Shown here piece after piece: positions 13,878 through 20,687 of a stretch of DNA of 38,401 bases (the stretch's first letter is position 1; the number at the start of each line of letters is the position of its first letter). The notes beneath the pieces are model-generated. The model did not search any database, was not told the origin of the DNA, and was given only the letters and a program-made list of their open reading frames with translations. Origin of the DNA: JAHJGG01 sp041658785. GTDB taxonomy: Bacteria; Patescibacteriota; Patescibacteriia; Magasanikbacterales; UBA922. Location of the stretch: the NCBI GenBank assembly GCA_041658785.1, contig JBAZZL010000009.1, positions 1 to 38,401 on the forward strand, given 5' to 3'. Both the position numbers and the translations under genes were made by a program.

Positions 13878-14663
13878 ATGACGAGGATTGATTATGTCTT
13901 AATTTTTATAGTTGGAACGATGTTCGGCAGCTTTCTAAACGCTTATCTTTGGCGAGTGAGAGCCGGCAGGTCTGTTTGGAAAGGCCGTTCAATGTGTACT
14001 TATTGCAAAAATAAAATCAATTGGTTTGATAATATTCCGATAATCAGTTTTTTTATTTTGCGGGCAAAATGCCGAAGCTGTAAAAAACCAATTTTTTGGC
14101 AATATCCCTCGGTTGAATTGTGGATGGGACTCGCCTTTGTCTTTATCGCCGCCCATTACCCGCTAGTCATTGATCATTGGTCATTGATCATTACGCGCTG
14201 GTTTATAATTTGGTTTCTCACTTTAATTTTCTTGTACGATTTGAAGTATCAGGAGATTTTGAACAGATTTACGTTAATCCCTGCCGGAATTTTGTTTCTT
14301 ATCAAAATAGTCTTCAGTCTTCAGTCTCCAGTTTTTTTTATTGCGTTAGATATGCTTTTGGGGGCATTCATCGCGAGCGGATTTTTTCTACTGCAGTTTA
14401 CAATTTCCAAAGGCAAATGGATCGGCGGCGGGGATGTCCGGCTGGGTGTATTCATGGGCGTGATTTTGGGGTGGAAGTTAACGATTTTAGCATTGCTCAT
14501 TGCTTATATTTTGGGGGCCGTAGTGGGTATAATTTTGCTAATTTTAGCCAAAAAAAAGCAAGATAGCCAAATTGCGTTTGGGACGTTTCTTTCGGTCGCT
14601 ACTTTAATTGCAATGTTTTGGGGGGAGGGGATTTTGGGCTGGTATTTGGGGCTTGTTATGTAA
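13878..14663 (+). CDS. pilD: Prepilin peptidase / N-methyltransferase
   Basis: Cleaves the short leader of type IV prepilins and methylates the new N-terminal Phe, in the inner membrane. The 261 residues carry the N-terminal methylation domain with zinc-type pairs C40-x2-C43 and C65-x2-C68, and the two catalytic aspartates D121 (FLYDLKYQEI) and D186 in the GGGDVRLG motif. About seven membrane helices are apparent. Two stretches are coded by repeat DNA: residues about 93-107 (YPLVIDHWSLIITRW), from TCATTGATCATT words also seen around the four-helix-bundle gene, and residues about 144-152, from iterated CAGTCTTCAGTCT. Both fall in non-catalytic membrane segments or loops, so the enzyme is probably active. 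Confidence 0.95.
   Translation: MTRIDYVLIFIVGTMFGSFLNAYLWRVRAGRSVWKGRSMCTYCKNKINWFDNIPIISFFILRAKCRSCKKPIFWQYPSVELWMGLAFVFIAAHYPLVIDHWSLIITRWFIIWFLTLIFLYDLKYQEILNRFTLIPAGILFLIKIVFSLQSPVFFIALDMLLGAFIASGFFLLQFTISKGKWIGGGDVRLGVFMGVILGWKLTILALLIAYILGAVVGIILLILAKKKQDSQIAFGTFLSVATLIAMFWGEGILGWYLGLVM
14166..14193. repeat. TCATTGATCATT repeat inside pilD
   Basis: TCATTGATCATTGGTCATTG followed by ATCATTAC codes residues about 97-106 of pilD in frame. The same words make the inverted arms at 2041-2075 and 2463-2503. Confidence 0.6.
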
Positions 14664-14729
14664 CTTGTCATGTAAATAGATACTGCGTGAAGTAGATATT
14701 ATGGACATCACATCTAGAAACCGCACTAC

Positions 14730-14757
14730 TGTCATTCCCGCGGAGGCGGGAATCCAG
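14730..14757. repeat. Single copy of the 28-bp REP-like unit
   Basis: An exact copy of the 28-bp unit that forms the inner palindrome at 5365-5445. It lies in the pilD-nifS gap, framed by CGCACTA (14723-14729) and TAGTGCG about 17 bases after its end, which may make a small outer stem. The rest of the 245-base gap holds only the nifS promoter. Confidence 0.85.
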
Positions 14758-14855
14758 TCGTTTTTAACGTATTTAGTGCGTTTTCATAATGTGCGTTCTA
14801 TAGTGTTCAAGTCTACGAACATCATTAACACCATATATTTTAGAGAGAAGTGCAG

Positions 14856-14884
14856 TTGACAAGAATGTTATTATTTTGTAATAT
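14856..14884 (+). promoter_or_regulatory. nifS promoter
   Basis: A perfect TTGACA (14856-14861), a 17-base spacer and TAATAT (14879-14884). The start codon is 24 bases further on. A 10-bp perfect palindrome TTAGGCCTAA (14896-14905) sits between, where a repressor could bind. Confidence 0.75.
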
Positions 14885-14908
14885 TTAGGGGTAAATTAGG
14901 CCTAAATT

Positions 14909-16162
14909 ATGAATAATTTTCCGAAAAAACCTGCAAAAAAAAGATTTGTTTATTTGGATCACGCGGCCACCACTTATCTTGATGAAAAGGTCAAAAAAGC
15001 CATGGATCCGTATTTTTCCGATATCTTCGCCAATCCATCAGGATTATACGCGCAGGGCAGAGAAGCAAAAAGCGCGCTGGACAGCGCTCGTGATAAGGTT
15101 GCTGAAGTTCTTGGCGCCCAACCAGACACTATTATTTTTACCGGCGGAGGGACAGAATCGGATAATTTGGCGATTTTTGGAGCGGCACGAAAGCACGCGA
15201 ATCAAGGCAAGCATATTATTACCACCAAAATAGAGCATCACGCGGTTTTGCGTCCGTGCGAAGAATTGGAGAAGCTGGGTTTTGAAATAACATATTTGCC
15301 GGTTAATAAAGAAGGGAAAATATCCGTGGAATCCGTGAAAAAAAATCTGCGGAAGCATACAATTTTAATTTCCATAATGTACGGCAACAACGAAATCGGA
15401 ACAGTAATGCCGATTGCCGAGATTGGCCGAGAAATTCTGAAATGGCGAAAACAGCAAAATACTGTTTATCCATATTTCCACACCGATGCCTGCCAAGCCG
15501 CTGGGGCATTAGATTTGAATGTGGAAAAATTACATGTTGACCTGATGACAATCAACGGCAGTAAGATTTACGGCCCAAAGGGCGCGGGGATTTTGTACAA
15601 AAGACGCGGCGTTCTGATTGAACCGTTGGTTTACGGCGGCGGGCAAGAAAAAAAATTGCGAAGCGGAACAGAAAATGTGCCAGGTATTATCGGTTTTGCT
15701 AAAGCGTTGGAATTAGTTCAAAAAAATAAAAAAATAGAAAACAAACGTTTGCTAAAATTAAGAAATTATTTTTGGGAAAAAATTAAGACAAAAATTACCA
15801 AGGTTAAATTGAATGGTCCGGAATTGGGAGATGAATCTGTCCGCCTTCCGAATAATCTAAACATCTCCGTGCTTGATGTGGAAGGCGAGGCAATGCTATT
15901 ATATTTAGACGAATACGGCATTGTCTGCTCAACTGGTTCTGCCTGCACTTCCGAATCGCTTGATCCGTCGCATGTTTTAATCGCCTGCGGCCTGCCTTAC
16001 GAATACGCCCACGGCAGCTTGCGGTTTACTTTAGGAAAGCGCAACACGAAACAGGATATTGATTATGTGATGAAATATCTGCCGGCGATTGTTGATCGAT
16101 TGAGGGAACTGTCCCCGGTGCATTTAGGAGAGAAGAAGCATGCTAAATATATATCCAGATAA
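14909..16162 (+). CDS. nifS: Cysteine desulfurase (NifS/IscS family)
   Basis: A PLP enzyme that takes sulfur from cysteine for Fe-S cluster and thio-cofactor synthesis. The 417 residues show the N-terminal YLDHAATT signature, the ATH-equivalent IEHHAV, DACQAAG for cofactor contact, the PLP lysine K219 in NGSKIYGPKG, and the catalytic loop STGSACTSES with the persulfide-forming Cys346. The loop is of the long IscS/NifS type, in which the Cys reaches a scaffold partner. The start gives a Lys-rich 11-residue lead before the conserved domain. A NifU/IscU scaffold follows after 27 bases, so the two form a minimal cluster-building operon. A TTAGGCCTAA palindrome just upstream is a possible operator. 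Confidence 0.96.
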   Translation: MNNFPKKPAKKRFVYLDHAATTYLDEKVKKAMDPYFSDIFANPSGLYAQGREAKSALDSARDKVAEVLGAQPDTIIFTGGGTESDNLAIFGAARKHANQGKHIITTKIEHHAVLRPCEELEKLGFEITYLPVNKEGKISVESVKKNLRKHTILISIMYGNNEIGTVMPIAEIGREILKWRKQQNTVYPYFHTDACQAAGALDLNVEKLHVDLMTINGSKIYGPKGAGILYKRRGVLIEPLVYGGGQEKKLRSGTENVPGIIGFAKALELVQKNKKIENKRLLKLRNYFWEKIKTKITKVKLNGPELGDESVRLPNNLNISVLDVEGEAMLLYLDEYGIVCSTGSACTSESLDPSHVLIACGLPYEYAHGSLRFTLGKRNTKQDIDYVMKYLPAIVDRLRELSPVHLGEKKHAKYISR

Positions 16163-16169
16163 TCTGGAT
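16153..16169. repeat. Perfect palindrome over the nifS stop codon
   Basis: ATCCAGA, a 3-base loop (TAA) and TCTGGAT. It overlaps the nifS stop codon and lies 20 bases before the GTG start of the scaffold gene; it could be a small hairpin that tunes nifU translation. Confidence 0.5.
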
Positions 16170-16189
16170 TTACCGTTAACATTTTAATT

Positions 16190-16858
16190 GTGGATAAAGA
16201 AGAAGACGATAAAACCCAAGCAGCCGGAATAAGAGATACTTCTGGCGGAAATTGGCTCTATAGCGATACTGTTAGAGAGCATTTTTTTGACCCCAAAAAT
16301 TTTATGAAATATGATGAGGTAGATACGTATCAAGCAGACGCGACCGGCAGAGTGGGGTCGCCGGCGTGCGGAGATGAGATGGTTATTTGGCTGAAAATTG
16401 ATTCTAAAACAGAAAAAATAAAAGATTGCCGGTGGCAGACATTCGGCTGCGGCAGCGCCATCGCTTCCACTTCCGTACTTTCAGTTATGATTACTGAAAA
16501 CGGGGGGATGACAATTGACGAGGCCTTAAAAATAAAGCCCCAAGACATTATTAAACGTTTAGGCGGCCTGCCGGATAGAAAAATTCATTGTTCAGTCTTG
16601 GGAGACAAAGCTCTGCAGGCGGCAGTGAATGACTGGTTTCGCAAAACCGGCCAGCATGAGAGAATAGTCACTGCCGGCGCCAAAATAATTGATGAAAAAT
16701 TAAATATCACTGATAAAGACATAGAAGAAGCGGTTTTAGAGGGCGCGCGGACTTTGGAAGATATACAGAAAAAACTAAAAGTCGGAGTGGGGAATCCGGA
16801 AGCGATTCCGCAGATAGAAGAATTGATTAGGTTTTATGTGGAAAAATACTATGCCTAA
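16190..16858 (+). CDS. NifU/IscU-type Fe-S scaffold with a cysteine-free BFD-like tail
   Basis: Scaffold on which [2Fe-2S] or [4Fe-4S] clusters are built from NifS sulfur. The N-terminal IscU-like domain (about 25-150) has the three ligand cysteines C60 (SPACGDE), C87 (FGCGSA) and C134 (KIHCSVLG). The C-terminal 60 residues (about 162-216) align by eye with the BFD [2Fe-2S] domain of nitrogenase-type NifU (VTDxxIxxAIxxGAxTLEE pattern, here ITDKDIEEAVLEGARTLED), but the four cluster cysteines are absent: GNPEAI stands where a CxxC pair is expected. The tail is therefore probably structural. The start is GTG at 16190, the only in-frame choice that keeps the N-terminal segment; no Shine-Dalgarno sequence is seen. 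Confidence 0.9.
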   Translation: MDKEEDDKTQAAGIRDTSGGNWLYSDTVREHFFDPKNFMKYDEVDTYQADATGRVGSPACGDEMVIWLKIDSKTEKIKDCRWQTFGCGSAIASTSVLSVMITENGGMTIDEALKIKPQDIIKRLGGLPDRKIHCSVLGDKALQAAVNDWFRKTGQHERIVTAGAKIIDEKLNITDKDIEEAVLEGARTLEDIQKKLKVGVGNPEAIPQIEELIRFYVEKYYA

Positions 16859-16863
16859 CAGAA

Positions 16864-16971
16864 TTAGATAGATACACGAATTAAACGGATTGAACGAATT
16901 AGAACGAATTACAATTGGCCAAAAATTCGTTAAAATCCGTTCAATTCGTTTAATCTGTGTTTCTATCTAAC
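16864..16971. repeat. Foldback of GATTAAACG words before the ferredoxin gene
   Basis: Left arm words TTAGATAGATACACG, AATTAAACGGATTGAACG are matched on the right by complements such as TTCAATTCGTTTAATC and TCTATCTAAC. The same word family recurs at 25719-25816. It ends 12 bases before the ferredoxin start. Confidence 0.75.
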
Positions 16972-16983
16972 TTTTATTTTTAT

Positions 16984-17175
16984 ATGGAATTCAATCAAAT
17001 TAAACTAGACAAAGCGACCTGCATCGGTTGCGGCACTTGCGCCGTACTCGCGCCGAAGACATTTCAAATGGAAGACGACGGCAAGGCAGGGGTGATTAAC
17101 CCGCCGGGCGATGATGAGGCGACGATTAAAAGCGCCGCCGATGCTTGTCCGGTCGCGGCGATTATTTTAGCGTAG
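16984..17175 (+). CDS. Small single-cluster [4Fe-4S] ferredoxin
   Basis: A 63-residue ferredoxin with one CxxCxxC group (CIGCGTC, near residues 14-20) and a distant Cys-Pro (DACPVAAI near 56), the pattern of one-cluster [4Fe-4S] ferredoxins. It carries single electrons between redox enzymes; partners are unknown, and MetH reactivation or Fe-S assembly are only possibilities. The ATG at 16984 is used because the open frame further upstream (to 16957) comes from the repeat-rich leader. It lies downstream of the Fe-S assembly genes but is separated from them by the foldback at 16864-16971, and is closed by its own terminator. Confidence 0.93.
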   Translation: MEFNQIKLDKATCIGCGTCAVLAPKTFQMEDDGKAGVINPPGDDEATIKSAADACPVAAIILA

Positions 17176-17198
17176 AAAATTTATAAAATTTGTTAGGT

Positions 17199-17228
17199 AA
17201 AAGCCGAGTGTGGATAACTCGGCTTTTT
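17199..17228 (+). terminator. Terminator after the ferredoxin gene
   Basis: AGCCGAG (17202-17208) pairs with CTCGGCT (17218-17224) around a 9-base loop; A and T runs extend the stem and give the U-tract. Confidence 0.9.
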
Positions 17229-17244
17229 ATTATTAAACAGTTTT

Positions 17245-17253
17245 TGCTATAAT
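17245..17253 (+). promoter_or_regulatory. Extended -10 promoter of glutamine synthetase
   Basis: TGCTATAAT combines the TGn extension and a perfect -10 (17248-17253). No good -35 is present. The glutamine synthetase ATG is 110 bases downstream, one of the longest leaders here. Confidence 0.6.
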
Positions 17254-17363
17254 ACCCGTGAAGCATTTTGAAGAATTACAATTCACCAAAATAAAGGCAT
17301 CACGGAAAGTGGAATGTTTTTTGTTTTTAATAACTAATAATTTTTTATTCTTAACGTTACCTT

Positions 17364-18377
17364 ATGCAAAACATCATCGCGGAGTACATCTGGATGGACG
17401 GCTATCAGCCGACCGCCAAATTGCGCTCCAAGGCAAAAATATTGGAGGGAATGGTTAGTCAAGTTGGGGATATTCCCGAGTGGGGATTTGACGGCTCCAG
17501 CACGCGCCAGGCCGTGGGGCATGATAGCGATCGTTTGCTGAAGCCGGTTTTTTATATCAAGGATCCGGTGCGGGGAGGAGAAAATATTTTAGTCATGTGC
17601 GAAGTAATGAATCCTGATGGCACGCCGCACGAATCAAATACGCGCGTTTGTCTGCGGGAAGTGGCGAGAAAATATAAAGATCAAGAGGCCTGGTTTGGTA
17701 TTGAACAAGAATATACTTTTATGGACGGCAATAAGCCCCTCGGCTGGCCGCACCATGGTTTTCCCGCTCCGCAAGGCGGCTATTATTGCGGCGTGGGGTA
17801 TGACGAAGTTTATGGCCGGCCGATTGTTGAGGATCACCTGCGGGCTTGCTTGCGAGTAGGGTTAAAATTATCCGGGATCAACGCCGAAGTAATGCCCGGA
17901 CAGTGGGAATTTCAAGTGGGTCCGCTCGGTCCATTGGACGTTGCCGATCAGCTGTGGATTGCCCGCTGGCTGTTGTATAGAATCGCGGAAAATCACCAAG
18001 CCAGCGCTACGCTTTATCCCAAGCCGGTAAAAGGGGACTGGAACGGAGCCGGAGCGCACACCAATTTCAGCACCAAAGCCATGCGCCAACCGGGCGGATT
18101 AAAAGTGATTGAAGAGGCGTGCGAGAAATTAAAATTAAAACATCAAGAACATATCGCGGTATACGGCGCGTATAATGAAGAGCGTTTAACCGGCTTGCAT
18201 GAAACTTGCAGTATTCACGAATTTCGCTATGGAGTCAGGGATAGGGGAGCGTCTATCAGAATTCCGTCCGCTGTTGCCCAAAATGGCATGGGTTATTTGG
18301 AAGACCGCCGCCCGGCCGCCAATATGGACCCTTATCAGGTCTGCGCGATTTTGATTGAGACGGTGTGTAGTTTTTAA
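17364..18377 (+). CDS. Glutamine synthetase, type II (eukaryote-like)
   Basis: Makes glutamine from glutamate, ammonia and ATP. At 337 residues it is far shorter than bacterial GS-I (about 470) and matches GS-II. Typical GS-II segments are WGFDGSST (about 34-41), WFGIEQEYT with two metal-binding Glu (about 105-113), the central PGQWEFQVGP, GAGAHTNFST and the C-terminal GYLEDRRPAANMDPYQV. No adenylylation region is present, as expected for this class. GS-II in bacteria is otherwise known mainly from actinomycetes, rhizobia and some others, so horizontal gain is plausible. The 110-base leader holds a GTG-started frame that runs into the gene in another frame; I do not take it as a gene. No nitrogen-control partner such as PII is nearby. 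Confidence 0.95.
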   Translation: MQNIIAEYIWMDGYQPTAKLRSKAKILEGMVSQVGDIPEWGFDGSSTRQAVGHDSDRLLKPVFYIKDPVRGGENILVMCEVMNPDGTPHESNTRVCLREVARKYKDQEAWFGIEQEYTFMDGNKPLGWPHHGFPAPQGGYYCGVGYDEVYGRPIVEDHLRACLRVGLKLSGINAEVMPGQWEFQVGPLGPLDVADQLWIARWLLYRIAENHQASATLYPKPVKGDWNGAGAHTNFSTKAMRQPGGLKVIEEACEKLKLKHQEHIAVYGAYNEERLTGLHETCSIHEFRYGVRDRGASIRIPSAVAQNGMGYLEDRRPAANMDPYQVCAILIETVCSF

Positions 18378-18378
18378 T

Positions 18379-18407
18379 TTGACACACTTTTTCCAGCGAG
18401 GTATACT
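18379..18407 (+). promoter_or_regulatory. Promoter of the coiled-coil paralogue array
   Basis: TTGACA (18379-18384), a 17-base spacer and TATACT (18402-18407), just after the glutamine synthetase stop. The first paralogue starts 32 bases downstream. Confidence 0.8.
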
Positions 18408-18439
18408 AAACGGAGTAATCTGTTTATGTTTTGTTCAAT

Positions 18440-18739
18440 ATGGAAAATGACACAACCAAACAAGAAATTCTTGAAGCGATCAATATCTTTTCTACAAATG
18501 TTGACCAGAGATTTACTAAAATTGAATCCGATATTACTACCATTAAGTCAACCATGGTAACCAAGGACTATCTTGACGAAAAGCTGTCCGATTTAAGAGG
18601 AGACCTAACATTGCTTATGCGCAAAGAAGACACCAAGATGAAAAAGTTAGTGGAAATTTTGCGCGGACGAGATGTGATTAGCGAAGAAGATAAAACGCAG
18701 ATATACGCCATGGAACCGTTTCCGCAGTTGGCGCTTTGA
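18440..18739 (+). CDS. Small coiled-coil protein, paralogue 1 of 3
   Basis: A 99-residue protein of unknown function: an N-terminal helix (ILEAINIFSTNVDQRFTKIES), a short heptad segment (DITTIKS), a conserved middle TMVTKDYLDEKLSDLRGDLT, then RKEDTK and a closing helix ending EPFPQLAL. The pattern suggests a parallel coiled coil that oligomerises. It is the most diverged of three tandem relatives and carries the fewest heptads (one). The ATG at 18440 is used; TTG at 18431 would add only three residues. No enzymatic motif or membrane segment is present. Confidence 0.85.
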   Translation: MENDTTKQEILEAINIFSTNVDQRFTKIESDITTIKSTMVTKDYLDEKLSDLRGDLTLLMRKEDTKMKKLVEILRGRDVISEEDKTQIYAMEPFPQLAL

Positions 18740-18763
18740 TTTGATAAAATATTTTTTTTTAAT

Positions 18764-19108
18764 ATGGAAAACAATAATGCTTCAACCGGTGAAATATTAG
18801 AAGCGATCAATGAGTTTTCTACCAATGTTGATAAACGATTTACAAAGATTGAATCAGATATTACGGTGATTAAATCCGATATTACTGTGATCAAATCCGA
18901 CATTACCACGATCAAGTCAACCATGGTAACCAAAGATTATCTGGACGAAAAGCTTGGCGACCTGCGCGGCGACCTGACGCTTTTGATGAGAAAAGAAGAC
19001 ACCAAAGTCGCGATGTTAGTAAAAATCCTGCGCGCCCGCGAGGTCATTACCGAAGAAGACAAACAGCAAATTTTCGCCATGGAACCGTTTCCGCAGATGT
19101 CGGTTTGA
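18764..19108 (+). CDS. Small coiled-coil protein, paralogue 2 of 3
   Basis: A 114-residue tandem relative of the previous gene, sharing FSTNVDKRFTKIESDIT, the middle TMVTKDYLDEKLGDLRGDLT and the C-terminal AMEPFPQMSV. It carries three heptads in a row (DITVIKS, DITVIKS, DITTIKS), two more than paralogue 1, coded by near-identical 21-base units. These would lengthen the coiled coil by whole heptads without breaking register. Very similar at DNA level to paralogue 3, including the bases after the stop codon, so the two stem from a recent duplication. Function unknown. Confidence 0.88.
   Translation: MENNNASTGEILEAINEFSTNVDKRFTKIESDITVIKSDITVIKSDITTIKSTMVTKDYLDEKLGDLRGDLTLLMRKEDTKVAMLVKILRAREVITEEDKQQIFAMEPFPQMSV
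18847..18921 (+). repeat. Tandem 21-bp heptad-coding repeat
   Basis: About three copies of a 21-base unit coding the heptads DIT-V/T-IKS within paralogue 2. Paralogue 1 has one unit and paralogue 3 has two, so unit number varies between neighbouring copies. Confidence 0.8.
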
Positions 19109-19156
19109 GGGCGTTTGGCAGATTATTACGAGTATTATTAAAAACTAGACTAAAAT

Positions 19157-19480
19157 ATGGAAAACAATAATGTTTCAACCGGTGAAATATTGGAAGCGAT
19201 AAATGATTTTTCTACCAATGTTGATAAACGATTTACAAAGATTGAATCCGATATTATGGTGATGAAATCCGATATTACCACGATCAAGTCAACCATGGTA
19301 ACGAAAGATTATTTGGACGAAAAGCTTGGCGACCTGCGCGGCGATCTTACTGTTTTGATGAGAAAAGAAGACACCAAAGTAGCGATGCTGGTAAAAATCC
19401 TGCGCACGCGCAATGTCATTACCGAAGAAGACAAACAGCAGATTTTCGCGATGGAGCCGTTTCCGCAGATGTCGGTTTGA
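19157..19480 (+). CDS. Small coiled-coil protein, paralogue 3 of 3
   Basis: A 107-residue copy almost identical to paralogue 2 outside the repeat region, with two heptads (DIMVMKS and DITTIKS). The sequence after its stop (GAGGGCGTTTAGCAG) matches that after paralogue 2 (GAGGGCGTTTGGCAG), so the duplication unit ran past the gene end. Substitutions are mostly silent or conservative (TLLMRK to TVLMRK, LRAREV to LRTRNV), which suggests that all copies are under selection. The role is unknown; a scaffold or regulator acting by oligomerisation is a guess. Confidence 0.88.
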   Translation: MENNNVSTGEILEAINDFSTNVDKRFTKIESDIMVMKSDITTIKSTMVTKDYLDEKLGDLRGDLTVLMRKEDTKVAMLVKILRTRNVITEEDKQQIFAMEPFPQMSV

Positions 19481-19564
19481 GGGCGTTTAGCAGGTTAGAG
19501 CGCGTAAAAATTTGTTTGCGTATAAACCCGATTAGGGCTTATAAAAACCGCATTTAAAATAATT

Positions 19565-19587
19565 TGTTTTCACGCAGGATCTAAGAA
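19565..19587 (+). repeat. 23-bp repeat, left copy
   Basis: TGTTTTCACGC followed by AGGATCTAAGAA; matches 20569-20591 at 21 of 23 positions in direct orientation. The two copies bracket the two small membrane-protein genes. Confidence 0.75.
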
Positions 19588-19613
19588 CTACCTTATTAAA
19601 TAACAAATAATTT

Positions 19614-20015
19614 ATGGAACAATCTCAAAATTTGCAGCTGGGCGAATCAAAACCTAAAGCGCCAGTATTTGTAATAATTATTGCGTGGTTAATGTTGTTA
19701 GGTGGAATTGGAAGTTTACTCTTTACTGCGTCTCTTTTGTTTATTGGTGGTATAGGAAAAAGTAGTTTTATTTTTGGATGGGGCGGAATAACTCTTGTTA
19801 AAGGTATTGGATTAGTTGTTCTGTCTTTTGGAATTAGACAAATGCGTCGTTGGGCGTTATATACTCTTACGGCTCTAACAATGTTAGGTGTGGTTATTTC
19901 TATGTATCTGTTGTTTGCAATAAAACCCGCCGGAAGTTTGACAGATTTTGCCGATGTAGGGCTTCAAGCACTTGTACTCGCATATTTTTGGGCAATTTCC
20001 AAAAGATTTGTATAG
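19614..20015 (+). CDS. Small integral membrane protein, unknown
   Basis: 133 residues with a short polar N-terminus (about 1-16) and four hydrophobic segments near 18-45, 50-74, 84-105 and 113-129. The end is RFV. The charged loop RQMRRWALY between helices 2 and 3 would face the cytoplasm. No family motif is recognised; it resembles the many uncharacterised four-helix membrane proteins of small genomes. It is followed five bases later by a second membrane protein of the same size, and both lie between direct copies of a 23-bp repeat, so they may form a transferable or duplicated cassette. Confidence 0.75.
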   Translation: MEQSQNLQLGESKPKAPVFVIIIAWLMLLGGIGSLLFTASLLFIGGIGKSSFIFGWGGITLVKGIGLVVLSFGIRQMRRWALYTLTALTMLGVVISMYLLFAIKPAGSLTDFADVGLQALVLAYFWAISKRFV

Positions 20016-20020
20016 AATTT

Positions 20021-20416
20021 ATGAAAAAGATAGTGGCGATTCTTAATGTTATTGTTGCGTTGTATTTTTTTGCACTAGCAAATTTACTTTTTTGGATTTC
20101 ATTTTTAGTGCTGTCAGTTGGAATTTTTTTCAAATCAGAATTACAATTACCCAAAGAAAGTGTGTTGAATTCTATGATTGATATGATACTTTTTGCTCCT
20201 TTTCTGATTTACGGATCAATAATGTTTTTTCGCAAAACCGAAAGTAAATATTCTTATGGCCTAATACTTCTTTTTATTATTTGGGCGGAAAGTCAGATTT
20301 ATCGTTTTTTTTTCGTTACCGGCATCAAATTGGAGACAACAGATTTTAAGAACTTAGTATTTTTTGGGGTTCCGTTTTTAGTTGTCTATTTAACAAAGTA
20401 CTTAGATTCGGCGTGA
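20021..20416 (+). CDS. Small integral membrane protein, unknown, partner of the preceding gene
   Basis: 131 residues starting MKKIVAILNVIVALYFFALA, with about four hydrophobic segments (3-36, 54-67, 78-95, 110-124). The ATG at 20021 is five bases after the previous stop, which points to coupled translation; the much longer upstream opening in this frame overlaps the previous gene and is not credible. The last codons (LDSA) and stop are part of an 18-bp sequence whose reverse complement lies at 20573-20590, so the C-terminus is made of repeat DNA. AT-rich with many Phe and Ile. Function unknown. Confidence 0.7.
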   Translation: MKKIVAILNVIVALYFFALANLLFWISFLVLSVGIFFKSELQLPKESVLNSMIDMILFAPFLIYGSIMFFRKTESKYSYGLILLFIIWAESQIYRFFFVTGIKLETTDFKNLVFFGVPFLVVYLTKYLDSA

Positions 20417-20418
20417 AA
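20401..20418. repeat. Inverted copy of the 23-bp repeat
   Basis: CTTAGATTCGGCGTGAAA is the exact reverse complement of 20573-20590. It covers the stop codon of the second membrane gene and could pair with the right copy across about 155 bases. Confidence 0.75.
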
Positions 20419-20485
20419 GTTCTTTTTTTGAACCAAATTTTGGCTTAATAAAGATAATTTTTCCGTTAAATTGTTTTTCAGCAAA

Positions 20486-20510
20486 ACCGTACATTTCGGA
20501 CGGTTTTCCA
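20486..20510. repeat. Hairpin AAAACCGT/ACGGTTTT
   Basis: An 8-bp perfect stem around the loop ACATTTCGG in the 271-base gap between the membrane genes and clpB. It has no long T-run and may simply be a weak terminator. Apart from repeats and the clpB terminator, nothing else is seen in this gap. Confidence 0.5.
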
Positions 20511-20568
20511 GCAAAAGTATAATGACTGAAACGTCGCTAGGTTAAGCAAAATATTTACAACTAAAATC

Positions 20569-20591
20569 TGTTTTCACGCCGAATCTAAGAA
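20569..20591 (+). repeat. 23-bp repeat, right copy
   Basis: TGTTTTCACGCCGAATCTAAG plus AA; direct partner of 19565-19587 and inverted partner of 20401-20418. Confidence 0.75.
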
Positions 20592-20643
20592 AGTATTTAA
20601 CCAACTAAAGCATATTTCCATCAACATAACAAGTTTATAAAGT

Positions 20644-20675
20644 AAAAAGTCGAATGTCTTAAGTTCGACTTTTTT
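20644..20675 (-). terminator. Terminator of clpB (likely bidirectional)
   Basis: An 11-bp stem, AAAAAGTCGAA (20644-20654) with its complement at 20664-20674 around TGTCTTAAG. Read on the minus strand it ends in a T-run 12 bases after the clpB stop; on the plus strand it also ends in T residues. Confidence 0.88.
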
Positions 20676-20687
20676 AGTCTCAAAACT

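Noticed and set aside
17258..17458. GTG-started 66-codon ORF at the glutamine synthetase promoter
   Set aside because: It overlaps the synthetase out of frame and has no terminator or antiterminator after it, so it does not look like a leader peptide; kept only as a remote possibility.
19850..20020. N-terminal extension of the second small membrane gene
   Set aside because: The open frame upstream of 20021 overlaps the preceding gene, while an ATG at 20021 lies five bases after its stop.
20486..20510. Riboswitch or terminator at AAAACCGT/ACGGTTTT
   Set aside because: A single 8-bp stem without a U-tract or gene downstream on that strand; listed only as a hairpin.
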